Assembly: GCA_024233835.1 (NCBI GenBank)
Contig: JACKPC010000001.1
Location: 1,178,001 to 1,242,000 of the forward strand
Reading direction: 5' to 3'
Origin: Leptospiraceae bacterium
GTDB lineage: Bacteria; Spirochaetota; Leptospiria; Leptospirales; Leptospiraceae
DNA: 64,000 nt
Position 1 is the stretch's first letter; each line of letters opens with the position of its first letter. Both the position numbers and the translations under genes were made by a program. Positions 53,832-63,427 of this stretch are shown here, in pieces. The notes below the pieces were generated by a model. The model ran no database searches, was not told the origin of the DNA, and saw nothing but the letters and a program-made list of their open reading frames with translations.

Positions 53832-54413
53832 CTATATTTTCTTCTCAAAGCCGGGATTATAACGCCTATCTTCTGAGCAATTAACCTTGTGATAGCATGG
53901 GAGTCGATTTTCTTTTGGAGCGGGTTTATCCCCTTCTGTGGTGTGGGGAATTTCTATAGGAATTCTTGGATATTTAAATCCGTGAACCAATTCAACCATA
54001 GCTTCTTCTCCGTCTGAAGTCTCTTCCATTTCAATCTCTACCAGGTAAAAGTTGGCGTATTCCTTCAATTCGATTAAGGTAAAAGGAGAACTTAATACTT
54101 CTCCGAAAATGAGTTTTCCTGTATTCGAAAACTTGTCTTCAAGAGTATAAATTAATATCTTGAATCGTTTGGCCTTTGGTTCACTCAGGATTGCAAGGCC
54201 TGTTCGGGAAATATAGTGAGGAGGAGTTAAGATATAGTTGACCTTACTATTCTTTTTAAGATGTATAAAAAAACGACCCGGATCAACTGCATAACCTTTT
54301 TCACTGAGTTGTAAGCTTGCTGTGCGAACCGCTTCTTTCAGATTTTTTTTCGGAGCACTTGCATTAAAGATAAGACTCAGAGAAAAAAAAGCCATTAAGA
54401 TATATTTTTTCAT
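53832..54413 (-). CDS. Exported hypothetical protein
   Basis: 193 residues. Signal peptide MKKYILMAFFSLSLIFNASA. The mature part is basic at first (PKKNLKEAVRTASLQLSEKGY) and then beta-rich (YILTPPHYISRTGLAIL, FKILIYTLEDKF, NFYLVEIEMEETSDG). Not recognised. The ATG shares one base with the stop of the preceding gene, so it belongs to the three-gene operon headed by the epimerase. Its last residues include two Cys in LPCYHKVNCSEDRRY. Confidence 0.7.
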   Translation of the reverse strand: MKKYILMAFFSLSLIFNASAPKKNLKEAVRTASLQLSEKGYAVDPGRFFIHLKKNSKVNYILTPPHYISRTGLAILSEPKAKRFKILIYTLEDKFSNTGKLIFGEVLSSPFTLIELKEYANFYLVEIEMEETSDGEEAMVELVHGFKYPRIPIEIPHTTEGDKPAPKENRLPCYHKVNCSEDRRYNPGFEKKI

Positions 54414-55237
54414 CAGCCTTCCTCTATAAGTTTTTTGAGTTTTAATAACTCTTGCTGTAGCTGGATTACTTTCTCTTTACTAAGGGTGGGTTTATTTGAA
54501 TCCATGCTGGCTTCTAAACTTTTTAAGCTTCTTTGAAATATTTGTATAAACTTAAGATCTTTTGGAATTTTTTCATCAAGAATCATTTGTTCAAATATAC
54601 CCAGATATAGATCCGCTATATGAGGTTTTCTTAAAACATGGGTAAGTTTTTCCTCATAGTTTTCTGCAAGAAAAGAGCTAATGATTCTCATTGTTTCTAA
54701 CCAGGAACCAAGTTGAACGAGAAAAGCCAGTTCTTCTTTTTCTTGATGACGTAATTCCTGTTCCATTTCTTTTTGGATAGCTCCGAATATAGAAATAATT
54801 CTTTCCGGTTTTTTCTCTTCTATAAGACCGTTTCCGAGTCTTTCTATATGCTCTCTGAGTTGTTCTGTTAGTTCTAAAGATTTGGCTAATTTTAGAATAA
54901 TTTTACTGTTTTCCTGCTTGTAAGAGGGAGAAAAAAATACGGCCAGTGAATTTGCGATGCGATTTCCAAAGTTTAGAGCTGTTGCATGAATGCTGGAATA
55001 ATCGGAGCGGGATGAGAATTGGACATACGGACTCAAGTCTCTAGGCCCCGAGTGCTGTAGTTCTATGAAAGTATAAGCAACAGATGGTATTGAATAGTGT
55101 CGACTTTTCAGGGTAATATGGTAAGCACTGGGCTTGGTTTTTCCGGGAGTCTTTGATAAAAAATACATAATAAAAATTGCAAGTAGCAAAGGTAAAAAGA
55201 TAAATAACCACTTTTGTTTATAAACACTTCGTAACAT
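54413..55237 (-). CDS. Hypothetical protein with membrane anchor
   Basis: 274 residues. One membrane helix near the N-terminus (WLFIFLPLLLAIFIMYFL, about 10-27) and a soluble helical body with KIILKLAKSLELTEQLREHI, a Glu-rich coiled segment (QKEMEQELRHQEKEELAFLV) and QLQQELLKLKKLIEEG at the end. No known motif. It starts three bases after the epimerase gene, so the two are co-transcribed; there is no further clue to its role. Confidence 0.7.
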   Translation of the reverse strand: MLRSVYKQKWLFIFLPLLLAIFIMYFLSKTPGKTKPSAYHITLKSRHYSIPSVAYTFIELQHSGPRDLSPYVQFSSRSDYSSIHATALNFGNRIANSLAVFFSPSYKQENSKIILKLAKSLELTEQLREHIERLGNGLIEEKKPERIISIFGAIQKEMEQELRHQEKEELAFLVQLGSWLETMRIISSFLAENYEEKLTHVLRKPHIADLYLGIFEQMILDEKIPKDLKFIQIFQRSLKSLEASMDSNKPTLSKEKVIQLQQELLKLKKLIEEG

Positions 55238-55240
55238 ATT

Positions 55241-56197
55241 TTATTCCAATAACCATTTATTTTCATTCAAGTATCGCATGGTTCTCTGTATTCCGGTTTT
55301 TAGATCAACCTGTGCTTTCCAACCAATATTTTCTATTTTTTCTACTGATAACAATTCACAGGAAACCATTTCAATACTTTCTTCTTCCGGGTTTAATACG
55401 AATTCTATTTTAGGGTTTAGCTTCAGTTCATCGATAGCCAATTGAATACAGTCTTGAAAGTTTAGAAATTCCTTAAGTGCTATATTATAACTTTCAAATC
55501 CACTTAAATTCGAATCAAGGCACAGTAGAATCGCCTGAACTAAATCCGATACATGCAGGAAAGAACATGTTTTATTGGTAGAAGACGTGATTTTTATATG
55601 ATCCGGTTTCTTAGATAGCGTTTTAAAAATATCAAAGAAAAGCCCTCTGTAATATCTTTCCCCGATTATTGTTGGAGTTCGAAATATACAAGTTTGAATA
55701 TCAAAGCTATGAGAATAAGCCTGCATGAAAGCTTCTGTAGAAATTTTTGAAGCAGCATATATGGAAGTCTGACTTGGGAAGAAACAATTTTCCTTTACCG
55801 GATCTTCTAAAAAGCCTTCCTTACCATAAACTTGTGCCGAAGAAAGAAAGAAAAGAGATTTAGTCTCGTTTTTTTTCATAGCTTCTAAAAGATTAAAGCT
55901 GGCAATAGTATTTTGTTGTATACAACGGGAAGGATTTTGCTGACAGAGGAAACTTCCTTCCAAAGCTGATAAATGAATTACTACTTCATGTCCATTCATA
56001 GCTCCTACGAGCTTTTCTGAGTTTAGTGTATCGCCCTTGATAAAAGAAAAATTTTTATAATTTCTGGCTGAATTTAAATTGGCTTCAACACTACTTGATA
56101 GATTGTCATAACAGGTTACTTCATGACCGAGTTCGAGTAGTCTATCGGTAAGATGACTACCTATAAAGCCAGCTCCTCCTGTTATAAAAAATTTCAA
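55241..56197 (-). CDS. NAD-dependent epimerase/dehydratase (extended SDR)
   Basis: 318 residues. N-terminal Rossmann motif FFITGGAGFIGSHLTDRLLELG, then HLSALEGS, and the catalytic pattern SSAQVYG with YAASK (Tyr and Lys). Resembles GalE/WbpP-type UDP-sugar epimerases or 4,6-dehydratases, acting in sugar nucleotide synthesis for surface polysaccharide. Substrate not determinable. The start is TTG at 56197. Upstream (56198-56468) I see only a tiny frame that I reject. First gene of the 53832-56197 operon. Confidence 0.88.
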   Translation of the reverse strand: MKFFITGGAGFIGSHLTDRLLELGHEVTCYDNLSSSVEANLNSARNYKNFSFIKGDTLNSEKLVGAMNGHEVVIHLSALEGSFLCQQNPSRCIQQNTIASFNLLEAMKKNETKSLFFLSSAQVYGKEGFLEDPVKENCFFPSQTSIYAASKISTEAFMQAYSHSFDIQTCIFRTPTIIGERYYRGLFFDIFKTLSKKPDHIKITSSTNKTCSFLHVSDLVQAILLCLDSNLSGFESYNIALKEFLNFQDCIQLAIDELKLNPKIEFVLNPEEESIEMVSCELLSVEKIENIGWKAQVDLKTGIQRTMRYLNENKWLLE

Positions 56198-56468
56198 TGA
56201 TTAAACCTCTGTTGGATTTCTGGATCTATATTCAAATCAAGGAATTCTTCTCGGGCGACTCGAAGATCTGTAGAAAGTCTTTCTTTGAATGAATTTAGAT
56301 GGTTCATAAGTTCCCCTTATCGTTCTCTACATCCTATTTATTTCTTACCATTCTTCTTTTTCAAAAGATTTTGAATATTATTTTTTATCCTTGTGCTTGA
56401 CATTAATCTTTTTTACTGTTATTATACCATTATCGATATATTCGTAGAAATGTAGTTATTTTTGTGCA

Positions 56469-57236
56469 ATGAGACAGCAACTCTTTAAACGAAAAATTTT
56501 ACTGGTTGAGGATGAATTACTAATAGCCAAGTTAGAGTCAAGGCTTTTAGAAAAGCGAGGCTACGTTCCTACCTGTGTTTACAGTGGAGAGGATGCTATT
56601 CAAATAATAGATGAAGCCCCGGCTGCTTTTGACCTGATTTTAATGGATATCGATTTAGGTGATGGAAAAATAGATGGAACCGAGGCTGCAGCTCAGATAC
56701 TCAGTAAAGTAGATATACCCTTACTTTTTCTTTCGAGTCATACGGAACCGGAGGTAGTGGAAAAAACGGAAATGATTACCTCGTATGGATACGTGGTTAA
56801 AAACTCGGGTATAACCATTTTAGATGCTTCCATTAAAATGGCTTTTAAACTCTTTGAAGCCAAAAGGGAAATTTATGAAAAAGAAAGCCTCCTTCTCACG
56901 ATAGCAGAAAATTTTCCGAATTCCTATATTTCTATTATAGAAAAAGATTATACAGTTGGCTTTAGTTCCGGACAGGCTTTTAAGAAGAAAAATCTGGATC
57001 CGGAGATGTTTGTAGGAATGAATCTTCGTGATGTTTTTGGTGAGCTTGCCGGTATAGTTCAAGAAAAATACAAAAAAACCTTTGCAGGCGAAGAATGCCT
57101 TTTTGAACTGTATATTAATGACGGCTATCAAAGATATAGAACGGTACCCCTTAGAAATAAAACCGGTGAGATATATAGAATCCTTTCGGTTGTAGAAGAC
57201 TTATCTTATACGGTGAAAAGTTCGGATAAGGCATAA
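56469..57236 (+). CDS. Response regulator with PAS domain
   Basis: 255 residues. N-terminal receiver domain (about 8-125): KILLVEDELLIAKLESRLL, phosphoacceptor Asp in LILMDIDLGDGK, LFLSSHTEP, and VKNSG with the conserved Lys. A PAS domain follows (about 140-248: LTIAENFPNSYISIIEKDYTV ending in RILSVVEDLSY). No kinase, GGDEF or HTH domain. It may be a truncated hybrid kinase-type input module or a stand-alone relay. The next gene ends ten bases beyond its stop on the other strand, at the boundary of the restriction-modification pair. Confidence 0.85.
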   Translation: MRQQLFKRKILLVEDELLIAKLESRLLEKRGYVPTCVYSGEDAIQIIDEAPAAFDLILMDIDLGDGKIDGTEAAAQILSKVDIPLLFLSSHTEPEVVEKTEMITSYGYVVKNSGITILDASIKMAFKLFEAKREIYEKESLLLTIAENFPNSYISIIEKDYTVGFSSGQAFKKKNLDPEMFVGMNLRDVFGELAGIVQEKYKKTFAGEECLFELYINDGYQRYRTVPLRNKTGEIYRILSVVEDLSYTVKSSDKA

Positions 57237-57245
57237 ACAATATCT

Positions 57246-57947
57246 CTATTTTTTATGCAATTCATCGTTTGGAAAATTATTCAAATCTATCCAAAAATGA
57301 TAAAGTAGGAAATTGTGAGGATATATTGTATTTCGCTTAATATCTTCAGTATAAGAAAAAATATCATCGGAATTTTTATTTTGATATTTTACTAAATTGC
57401 TTATCGATTTACTTTTACAAATTTTATTAATATTTTTTAAAATATCTATTTGGTTTGAGTTTTGAATGTAACCGATCATTGCTCCGGAAGTAGTCCCTTC
57501 TCCGTAAGACCATTCCTTTTTTATAAAACGTAATATACCATTTTCTACATAGGCTTTACTCATATATGTTTCACCAAGCCGCTTACATTCAATCGTAAAT
57601 ACTATACTATATGTTATTGAATCAACAGGAGCATTGTCATCAAGAATTTCCCATTGAAAATCAGGTCTTTTGCCCATTCTTCCATTTCGAATTTCATCGT
57701 CTTCATAAGAAATTCTTTCTGCTTCATAAATCGGTTTTCTATTTCTAATAAAATTGCCGTATCTATCTTTAATTTTTATTCGACTTGCTTTTAAAAAACA
57801 CCGATTCAATATAAAATTTATCGAATTTTCCTCTACCTCTTCTTTTGACTCTTTCTTTAATAACAGTAGAGCCTGGAATATCATTTCCAATAAGTCATTT
57901 TCTAATTCCTGCCAGTAGTTAAACTCAAAAAGAGAAAAGTCACTCAT
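57246..57947 (-). CDS. Predicted PD-(D/E)XK nuclease partner of the methylase
   Basis: 233 residues, no signal peptide. The sequence MGKRPDFQWEIL followed by TYSIVFTIECKRLG gives the PD...ExK spacing of a PD-(D/E)XK nuclease (Asp in RPDF, Glu and Lys in IECK). N-terminal part is helical (DLLEMIFQALLLLKKESKEE). C-terminal half contains SYGEGTTSGAMIGYIQNSNQ. The start overlaps the methylase stop (ATGA). No family recognised; I infer it is the restriction subunit because it is coupled to a methylase that has no nuclease domain visible. Confidence 0.7.
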   Translation of the reverse strand: MSDFSLFEFNYWQELENDLLEMIFQALLLLKKESKEEVEENSINFILNRCFLKASRIKIKDRYGNFIRNRKPIYEAERISYEDDEIRNGRMGKRPDFQWEILDDNAPVDSITYSIVFTIECKRLGETYMSKAYVENGILRFIKKEWSYGEGTTSGAMIGYIQNSNQIDILKNINKICKSKSISNLVKYQNKNSDDIFSYTEDIKRNTIYPHNFLLYHFWIDLNNFPNDELHKK

Positions 57948-60900
57948 TTCTTCTCTTTCCTTTGCCCGTGAATCGCTTGAACGAAAATTGCATTAGCATC
58001 TTCAATTGCCGAATTTTTTGTCCAGAGTCTTTTTTCATTTCTTTTTATAATAACAATGTATTTTTCGGATATGATTCGAAAGATTCCATCTATATAAATT
58101 TGTTTTGCCAGCTTTTTTAGAGAAGCATTTGATAGTATAGATAAAACATCCTTCCAGTCTTTAATATTTGTATCTAAATTTGGTATTGGTGTATTTTTTT
58201 CGTGTGTATAAAAAATAAAACCGATCATTGGGGAATTTTCAGGACAGAGCACTTGCCAGATAAGTTCTCCTTTGGAAGCGACTTTTGGATTCCAAATATT
58301 TAAGAACGTTAAAATATACTCAGTCAATTCATCCTGTTGCTTATGAAATTCCAGATCTTTTTGTAGACCGTAACTTAACGTATGTTTCCAGTATAGCTTG
58401 CTAAGTGCAAAACTTTTCGTATGATTATAAAGTAAATCAAGACGAAGCCCGCAGGTTTCTTCAATTAAGTCAATTTCGGATTCGCTTAATTCGAAGAGTT
58501 CATAAATAGCTTTATTTAACTCTAATTCCATATGAGAAATTTTATTCTCAAATAATCCATTAACAGGTGCATATTCCTCATCTGTATTTCTTAGCTCATC
58601 TACAATGTCTATGATTCTTTGTTCTAAATTTTTATCTTCAGGAAAATGGATTGGGAGTTTAAGATATTCATTTACAAATACTTCATGATGCCACCTTCCC
58701 CAATCGGTAGAGATCATAAAAAGAAAGTATTTTCCGAAAGAAGACCAGAGTATAGCAAGGATGATTTTATATTTAACAAGATTTGGTTTTGATAATTTAA
58801 TACCTATTATAGAATTTGTAAAACAAAAGTCCATTTCTTCTAATCTCGCCATAATCATTCCTGTTTCAGTTTGCTTTTGCTTTATACCTCTACTGACGAT
58901 TAAACGCAGACCATAAAAAATATCTTCTAAACCACTCCTATATAAAATAGGTGGTGGAGGATTGCTTAAAAAACTTAAGTTAAAATTTCCATATTTTCTA
59001 AATTTTTTAATTGAAAAGTTTCTATAATCTTTTTTCCATCGTCTCTGCTTCTGATTTCTACCTTTTATAATGTATCCCTGACCAACTGTTTTTTCCGGAT
59101 CAACATAATCTTTTAATCTGTCAAAACTATTCTCCAAATACTCTATCAAACTTCGATCTCTATGTCCTCCCCACCAATAGACTTTCCAGAGTTTATGATT
59201 TTGAATGAAGTCTTCCTGTCTAACAAGCTTTAAATCTGTTTTATGTAGAATAACTACTTTAGTAGAATTTATCTTGCTTGTCATTTTGGCAGTCCAGTAT
59301 TCAAATACATTTGACTTATCTAATGGATCTTTTGTAAAGATTACAGAGGCAAAAGGAGATATGGAATCTTTTTTTCGACCACCGCTGAAAAATACAGCTC
59401 TTACGTGATCAAAGTTTACAACTTTTTGCAATAGTGATTGTTGTAGCCAATTATTTCTAAAATCAATGCTGATTCCATGTTTGAAGAAAACTCCTGAAGA
59501 AACAAGAAGACCTGCTCTTCCTCTCTTTTTTAAAAAATAGAGCGATAATCCAATGAAAGCCTGTGATGGTTCTATATCTCCTATTGGGAAACCATTTGTT
59601 CTACACCATTCCTGTATAATTTTCTTCTGCTTAGAATCTAATTTGCTTCCCCATGGAGGGTTTCCTATAACAACATCAAAGCTTTCTTTAGAAAAGCTTG
59701 TTCTGGCACTTTGTTCTAATTCTGAAATTAGGAATGCATTAGAATCCACCAATGTGTTAAAGTGATTTTCTTTCTTTTCACTCTCTTTAAAATAGATTAA
59801 AGGAGGAAGTTTTCTTTTTTGAGATATATTTTCTAAAATATCTTTAGGCTCTAAATGATTCAATAGAGCGAAATATAAACTAAAAGATGTGATTTTCAGT
59901 GCTTCCGGATTGATTTCAATTCCAAAAATTTGATTCTTTAAAATCGCAATCAGTTCCATAAAAGAAAGTTTCTTTTTTGATTGGGAATAGTTATATCGAA
60001 TAATTCTTTTGAAGGCTTCTACTAAAAAGATTCCAGAACCGCAAGCGGGATCTAAAATTTTAGGCTTTTTCTTTAAAACATCATTTGTGAGTGTATCGGA
60101 AACTAAAAACTCCACTAATGTAATTGGAGTATAATTGGTTCCTTTTGTATCCTTCACATTTTCTTCATGATAGAATTCTTCATAAATAGAGCTTATAATC
60201 TCAATTGGAATAAATTTGAAATTATATGCCCAGAAGAACAATTTATCATCCTTTACATCCCCCATTAAAAACTTGGAAAGTAAACTTAAATGCTCTTGCT
60301 TTACAGCTTTCTCCTCAGCAGAATTTAAAGAAAACATATCTCCATTAAAGTCTTCTTTTAGCTGTTTAAATAAAGTGAAAGTAAATTTTTTATTTTTTAG
60401 TATTTTGGAATAGAATGCATTTTCATTCGATTCAATGTCAGGCTTATCATTCTTACGGTTTAATAATTTTATCCATTCCTTATTATTGCCGGCCACTTTT
60501 AAGTAGTAATTCTTGGTTAAAATTTCTCTATCTTCCAAATACTTGATAAAAATTGAACGACCAATTATCGAATGAGCATATTTTAATTTTTTAATTCCAT
60601 TTTCTTTATCATTTAAACCCTTATCAATAAGTTCTTTGCGAATAGTATTTAGATCTTTTATAAACTGAGATTCAGCTCCACCGAAAACATTCGTTATCGA
60701 GAAATCATAACTTTCCATTTTCTCTCGGGTATAGTCTTGAAAGATTTCTAAAATATCACCAATAGCTTTTGTGTTTTTTAGAACTCTCTTTTGTATATCT
60801 TGCGAATTTTTTAGAGGTAGTTGGGTTAAATCAAAAAGACTCAGTTCTCCCGGAGAGGAAACAAATAAAAACTTGGGTTGCATCATACACCAGGAATTAT

Positions 60901-61141
60901 TAAATATTTCTATGATTTCAATTTGATTCTCAGCGTTTCCAAATAAAATTAGAGGGTGTTTTTTTACGAAAAAAATATGAGAAAGACCAGAAATACCTCT
61001 GGCACTTTCAATCCAACCTCCTAAGTCCAGCCAGTTAACTTTTGCTTCAGAATAAAGATCAATCAAATTACCGGATTTGTAATCCAATAATTTAGTTACA
61101 TCCTGAATGACTTTAGATTCCCTGATCTTTTCTGATTTCAT
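57944..61141 (-). CDS. Eco57I-type N6-adenine DNA methylase
   Basis: 1065 residues from the ATG at 61141; a TTG at 61162 gives seven more. N-terminal ~320 residues contain no nuclease motif. The methylase domain is intact: NYTPITLVEFLVSDTL, motif I KILDPACGSGIFLVEAFKRI, motif IV FDVVIGNPPWGSK. A long C-terminal region with SNPPPPILYRSG and FCFTNSIIGIKLSKPN is the target-recognition part. It resembles BREX PglX and type IIG enzymes in the motifs, but neither a BREX set nor a fused nuclease is here. Its 3' end overlaps the PD-(D/E)XK gene by four bases. Probably a restriction-modification pair of type II character. Confidence 0.85.
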   Translation of the reverse strand: MKSEKIRESKVIQDVTKLLDYKSGNLIDLYSEAKVNWLDLGGWIESARGISGLSHIFFVKKHPLILFGNAENQIEIIEIFNNSWCMMQPKFLFVSSPGELSLFDLTQLPLKNSQDIQKRVLKNTKAIGDILEIFQDYTREKMESYDFSITNVFGGAESQFIKDLNTIRKELIDKGLNDKENGIKKLKYAHSIIGRSIFIKYLEDREILTKNYYLKVAGNNKEWIKLLNRKNDKPDIESNENAFYSKILKNKKFTFTLFKQLKEDFNGDMFSLNSAEEKAVKQEHLSLLSKFLMGDVKDDKLFFWAYNFKFIPIEIISSIYEEFYHEENVKDTKGTNYTPITLVEFLVSDTLTNDVLKKKPKILDPACGSGIFLVEAFKRIIRYNYSQSKKKLSFMELIAILKNQIFGIEINPEALKITSFSLYFALLNHLEPKDILENISQKRKLPPLIYFKESEKKENHFNTLVDSNAFLISELEQSARTSFSKESFDVVIGNPPWGSKLDSKQKKIIQEWCRTNGFPIGDIEPSQAFIGLSLYFLKKRGRAGLLVSSGVFFKHGISIDFRNNWLQQSLLQKVVNFDHVRAVFFSGGRKKDSISPFASVIFTKDPLDKSNVFEYWTAKMTSKINSTKVVILHKTDLKLVRQEDFIQNHKLWKVYWWGGHRDRSLIEYLENSFDRLKDYVDPEKTVGQGYIIKGRNQKQRRWKKDYRNFSIKKFRKYGNFNLSFLSNPPPPILYRSGLEDIFYGLRLIVSRGIKQKQTETGMIMARLEEMDFCFTNSIIGIKLSKPNLVKYKIILAILWSSFGKYFLFMISTDWGRWHHEVFVNEYLKLPIHFPEDKNLEQRIIDIVDELRNTDEEYAPVNGLFENKISHMELELNKAIYELFELSESEIDLIEETCGLRLDLLYNHTKSFALSKLYWKHTLSYGLQKDLEFHKQQDELTEYILTFLNIWNPKVASKGELIWQVLCPENSPMIGFIFYTHEKNTPIPNLDTNIKDWKDVLSILSNASLKKLAKQIYIDGIFRIISEKYIVIIKRNEKRLWTKNSAIEDANAIFVQAIHGQRKEKK

Positions 61142-61202
61142 AATTGATTCTATTTTTTTCAAAGTATTCTATATGACAACAAAGAATTACTCCTATCTAA
61201 GG

Positions 61203-62129
61203 CTAAAACAGATATTGAAGCATATTCAGGAGATCCTTATATAAGGGAATTACGTTTTCTCCTCCTGCTTTAAGTGGTTCCGGAACGAAAGTAAGAATAA
61301 AACTAAATAGAAGGGTATATCCCAGAACCTTTCGTTTCCAATCAAGAGGTTCGTAACTATCGGGCACGTAGGGATGTTCCACTTTTACCAGTTTATAAAT
61401 AAGCAAAGACCAGATAAGCCAGGTTAAACTTAATAGATTCATAAATAAGAATATTGTAAATAAGTAATGAATCCAGTTTCTGTATTTTTCTCCGAAGAGT
61501 GAGTAGATTACATGTCCTCCATCTAATTGTCCGAAGGGAAGCAGGTTTATTGCTGTGATAAGTAAGCCTACCCAGCCTGCCTTAGCGAGTGGATGAAGGA
61601 TGATATCTACTTGACTTGGATCGAAATTTCCAAAAATCAATTTGGCGCTGAAGTATGTAAAAAGACTGTCTCCAAAAATGAGTGTGTTTGGATTATCAAT
61701 AATTCCTTCTACAGATTTCAGTTCAGAGAGGTAAAGTCCACCTATCCAGGCAGGTAAAGAAAGGATAAGACTCATGAGCGGACCACCGGCTCCAATATCA
61801 AAAAGCTTTTTCTTATCGGGAATGGGATCTTGAACCCGAATTACAGCTCCCATGGTCCCTATTGGTCCGAGAGGGAAAGGGATGAAATAGGGAAGAGTCG
61901 CTCGAATGTTATAGTATCTCGAAGGCAGGTAGTGTCCCATTTCATGGCAAAAAAGAATGAATAGAAGTGAGAAAGAATAGGGTAGCTCGAGGAAAAAAAG
62001 ACGAAGGACAATAGATGGTTCCAGGAAAAATATAACGAAAGTATTCTGCTGAAATGTTGTACTAATGAAGGTTAGTAAGAGAAGGAAAATGTGAAAAGAA
62101 AGACTATGGGTTTTCAAAAGTTTATCCAA
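61203..62129 (-). CDS. Site-2 protease family (M50) membrane metalloprotease
   Basis: 308 residues with about six membrane helices. Zinc-binding HExxH is in LFCHEMGHYLPSRYYNI, and the second motif is LLPFGQLDGGHVIYSLFG. FIPFPLGPIGTMGAVIRVQDP precedes the second helix pair. These proteases cut substrates inside the membrane, for example anti-sigma factors. The start is a TTG at 62129, overlapping the J-domain gene by eight bases. Substrate unknown. Confidence 0.88.
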   Translation of the reverse strand: MDKLLKTHSLSFHIFLLLLTFISTTFQQNTFVIFFLEPSIVLRLFFLELPYSFSLLFILFCHEMGHYLPSRYYNIRATLPYFIPFPLGPIGTMGAVIRVQDPIPDKKKLFDIGAGGPLMSLILSLPAWIGGLYLSELKSVEGIIDNPNTLIFGDSLFTYFSAKLIFGNFDPSQVDIILHPLAKAGWVGLLITAINLLPFGQLDGGHVIYSLFGEKYRNWIHYLFTIFLFMNLLSLTWLIWSLLIYKLVKVEHPYVPDSYEPLDWKRKVLGYTLLFSFILTFVPEPLKAGGENVIPLYKDLLNMLQYLF

Positions 62130-62982
62130 AAAGCAAGTTATTTAAACGTTTATAATTATGTATGATGAGTTTCGTTTTCTCCAGTCCACCTTTATTTATA
62201 TCCGGATGGTATTTCTTTAAAAGCTCCTTATATCGATCTTTTAACTCATCCTTGCTGCAATTTGGCTTGAGTGAGAAAAACTGGAGTAAGGAATAGAGCT
62301 CTGAATCTATTGGTTCACCTGTTTCGGTTTTAAAACTTTCCTGTCTGGATTTTCCGAATAGTTCGTAGTAGTATGTATCTCGAAATCGTTCGGTTAGGCG
62401 ATAAAAGGATATTCGGTGTTTTACTATAGCATCTTTTAAAAACTTGAACAGAAATTCATCGATCCCATAATCCGGATTTATATTGTTTTCATCTAAGAAA
62501 AAAGCGATACTCTTTTTTATAATATTATCCATTTCGAATACAGAGGCAAAATAAGAGTCAAAGGCATCATCGAAGGCCAGGGTGGAAGAAGATAGTAAAA
62601 GTAAGAGTTCTGTATCCGGTTCGTGTTTTTCCAAAAGAAGAATCAGGATCTTTTCAAAGGTTTTTTTTAACTCATTTAGCTCCTTTTTTTCTATGTAAAT
62701 CCCGGCACGGATAAACTTATCTTCGATTCCATTAACTTTTAAATAATGCTCGATGATTCGTTTTAGTATAGGGAAATCCTCTCGGGTGTAATCTTTAAGA
62801 ATACTGAAATTATCATAACGATGCTTTAAAGAATACAGAGTTCTGTAATATTCCTCTTTAGGTACGGAAAGGACAGAAAGCAAGGTGTCCTGAGAAATCG
62901 ACCAGTTAAAATCGAGACAATTATCCTGAATCTCCTCTATGATTTCTTCAAGTGTTTGTTCTCTGTCCAGTATCCGGTTCAT
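62122..62982 (-). CDS. J-domain (DnaJ-like) protein
   Basis: 286 residues from the ATG at 62982, placed four bases after the STAS stop; the frame extends to a TTG at 62994. Long helical N-terminal region of unknown fold, then a C-terminal J-domain with DELKDRYKELLKKYHPDINKGG, including the HPD tripeptide that stimulates Hsp70. The J-domain at the C-terminus is not the DnaJ arrangement. Its helical part may bind a client or partner. Coupled to the site-2 protease and STAS genes. Confidence 0.88.
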   Translation of the reverse strand: MNRILDREQTLEEIIEEIQDNCLDFNWSISQDTLLSVLSVPKEEYYRTLYSLKHRYDNFSILKDYTREDFPILKRIIEHYLKVNGIEDKFIRAGIYIEKKELNELKKTFEKILILLLEKHEPDTELLLLLSSSTLAFDDAFDSYFASVFEMDNIIKKSIAFFLDENNINPDYGIDEFLFKFLKDAIVKHRISFYRLTERFRDTYYYELFGKSRQESFKTETGEPIDSELYSLLQFFSLKPNCSKDELKDRYKELLKKYHPDINKGGLEKTKLIIHNYKRLNNLLFG

Positions 62983-62986
62983 GGTT

Positions 62987-63319
62987 TTAACCAAGTTTTT
63001 TAAATTCGTTTTCCGATAAAATGGTAAAATATGAGTTTAGGCCGGCTACATTGAACACTTTTTCTATATGAGGCTTTAGGTTAGCTATGGCAAAATTCCC
63101 GTTTTTCTGTTTTATGAAATTCATTTCCTTTATTAACATTCCTATGCCCGAAGAATCTATATATTTCAGCTTTTCCATGTCAAGCACTACACTTTTTACT
63201 TTATCGGAAACGTTTTTTTCAATAAACTTTCTTAACTCGATAGCTGTGTAAATATCCAGACTACCTATGAGTTCTATTATGAAACTATTTCCAATTTTAC
63301 GGCTCTTGATCTCCATCAT
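62987..63319 (-). CDS. STAS-domain anti-sigma factor antagonist
   Basis: 110 residues. LDIYTAIELRKFIEK, then the phosphorylation loop MEKLKYIDSSGIGMLIKEM with the Ser-Ser pair, and AIANLKPHIEKVFNVAGLN at the end. SpoIIAA/RsbV type. AAGGA lies just before ATG 63319, with a second ATG three bases on. Such proteins relay partner switching with an anti-sigma kinase; no kinase is in the window. First gene of the operon with the J-domain and site-2 protease genes. Confidence 0.9.
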   Translation of the reverse strand: MMEIKSRKIGNSFIIELIGSLDIYTAIELRKFIEKNVSDKVKSVVLDMEKLKYIDSSGIGMLIKEMNFIKQKNGNFAIANLKPHIEKVFNVAGLNSYFTILSENEFKKLG

Positions 63320-63427
63320 TTATCCTTGTTTCATATTAATTTATAAACCATGATGAATTTATCAATAGAAAAAAGATGGTTTTGTAAAAGTATTACACTC
63401 TCATATATTTCATAAGGAGAAGCAAGG

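Noticed and set aside
56233..56307. Tiny 24-codon minus-strand frame with AGGGGA upstream, ahead of the epimerase gene
   Set aside because: It stops well before the epimerase start, so it is not coupled to it, and the peptide has no features.
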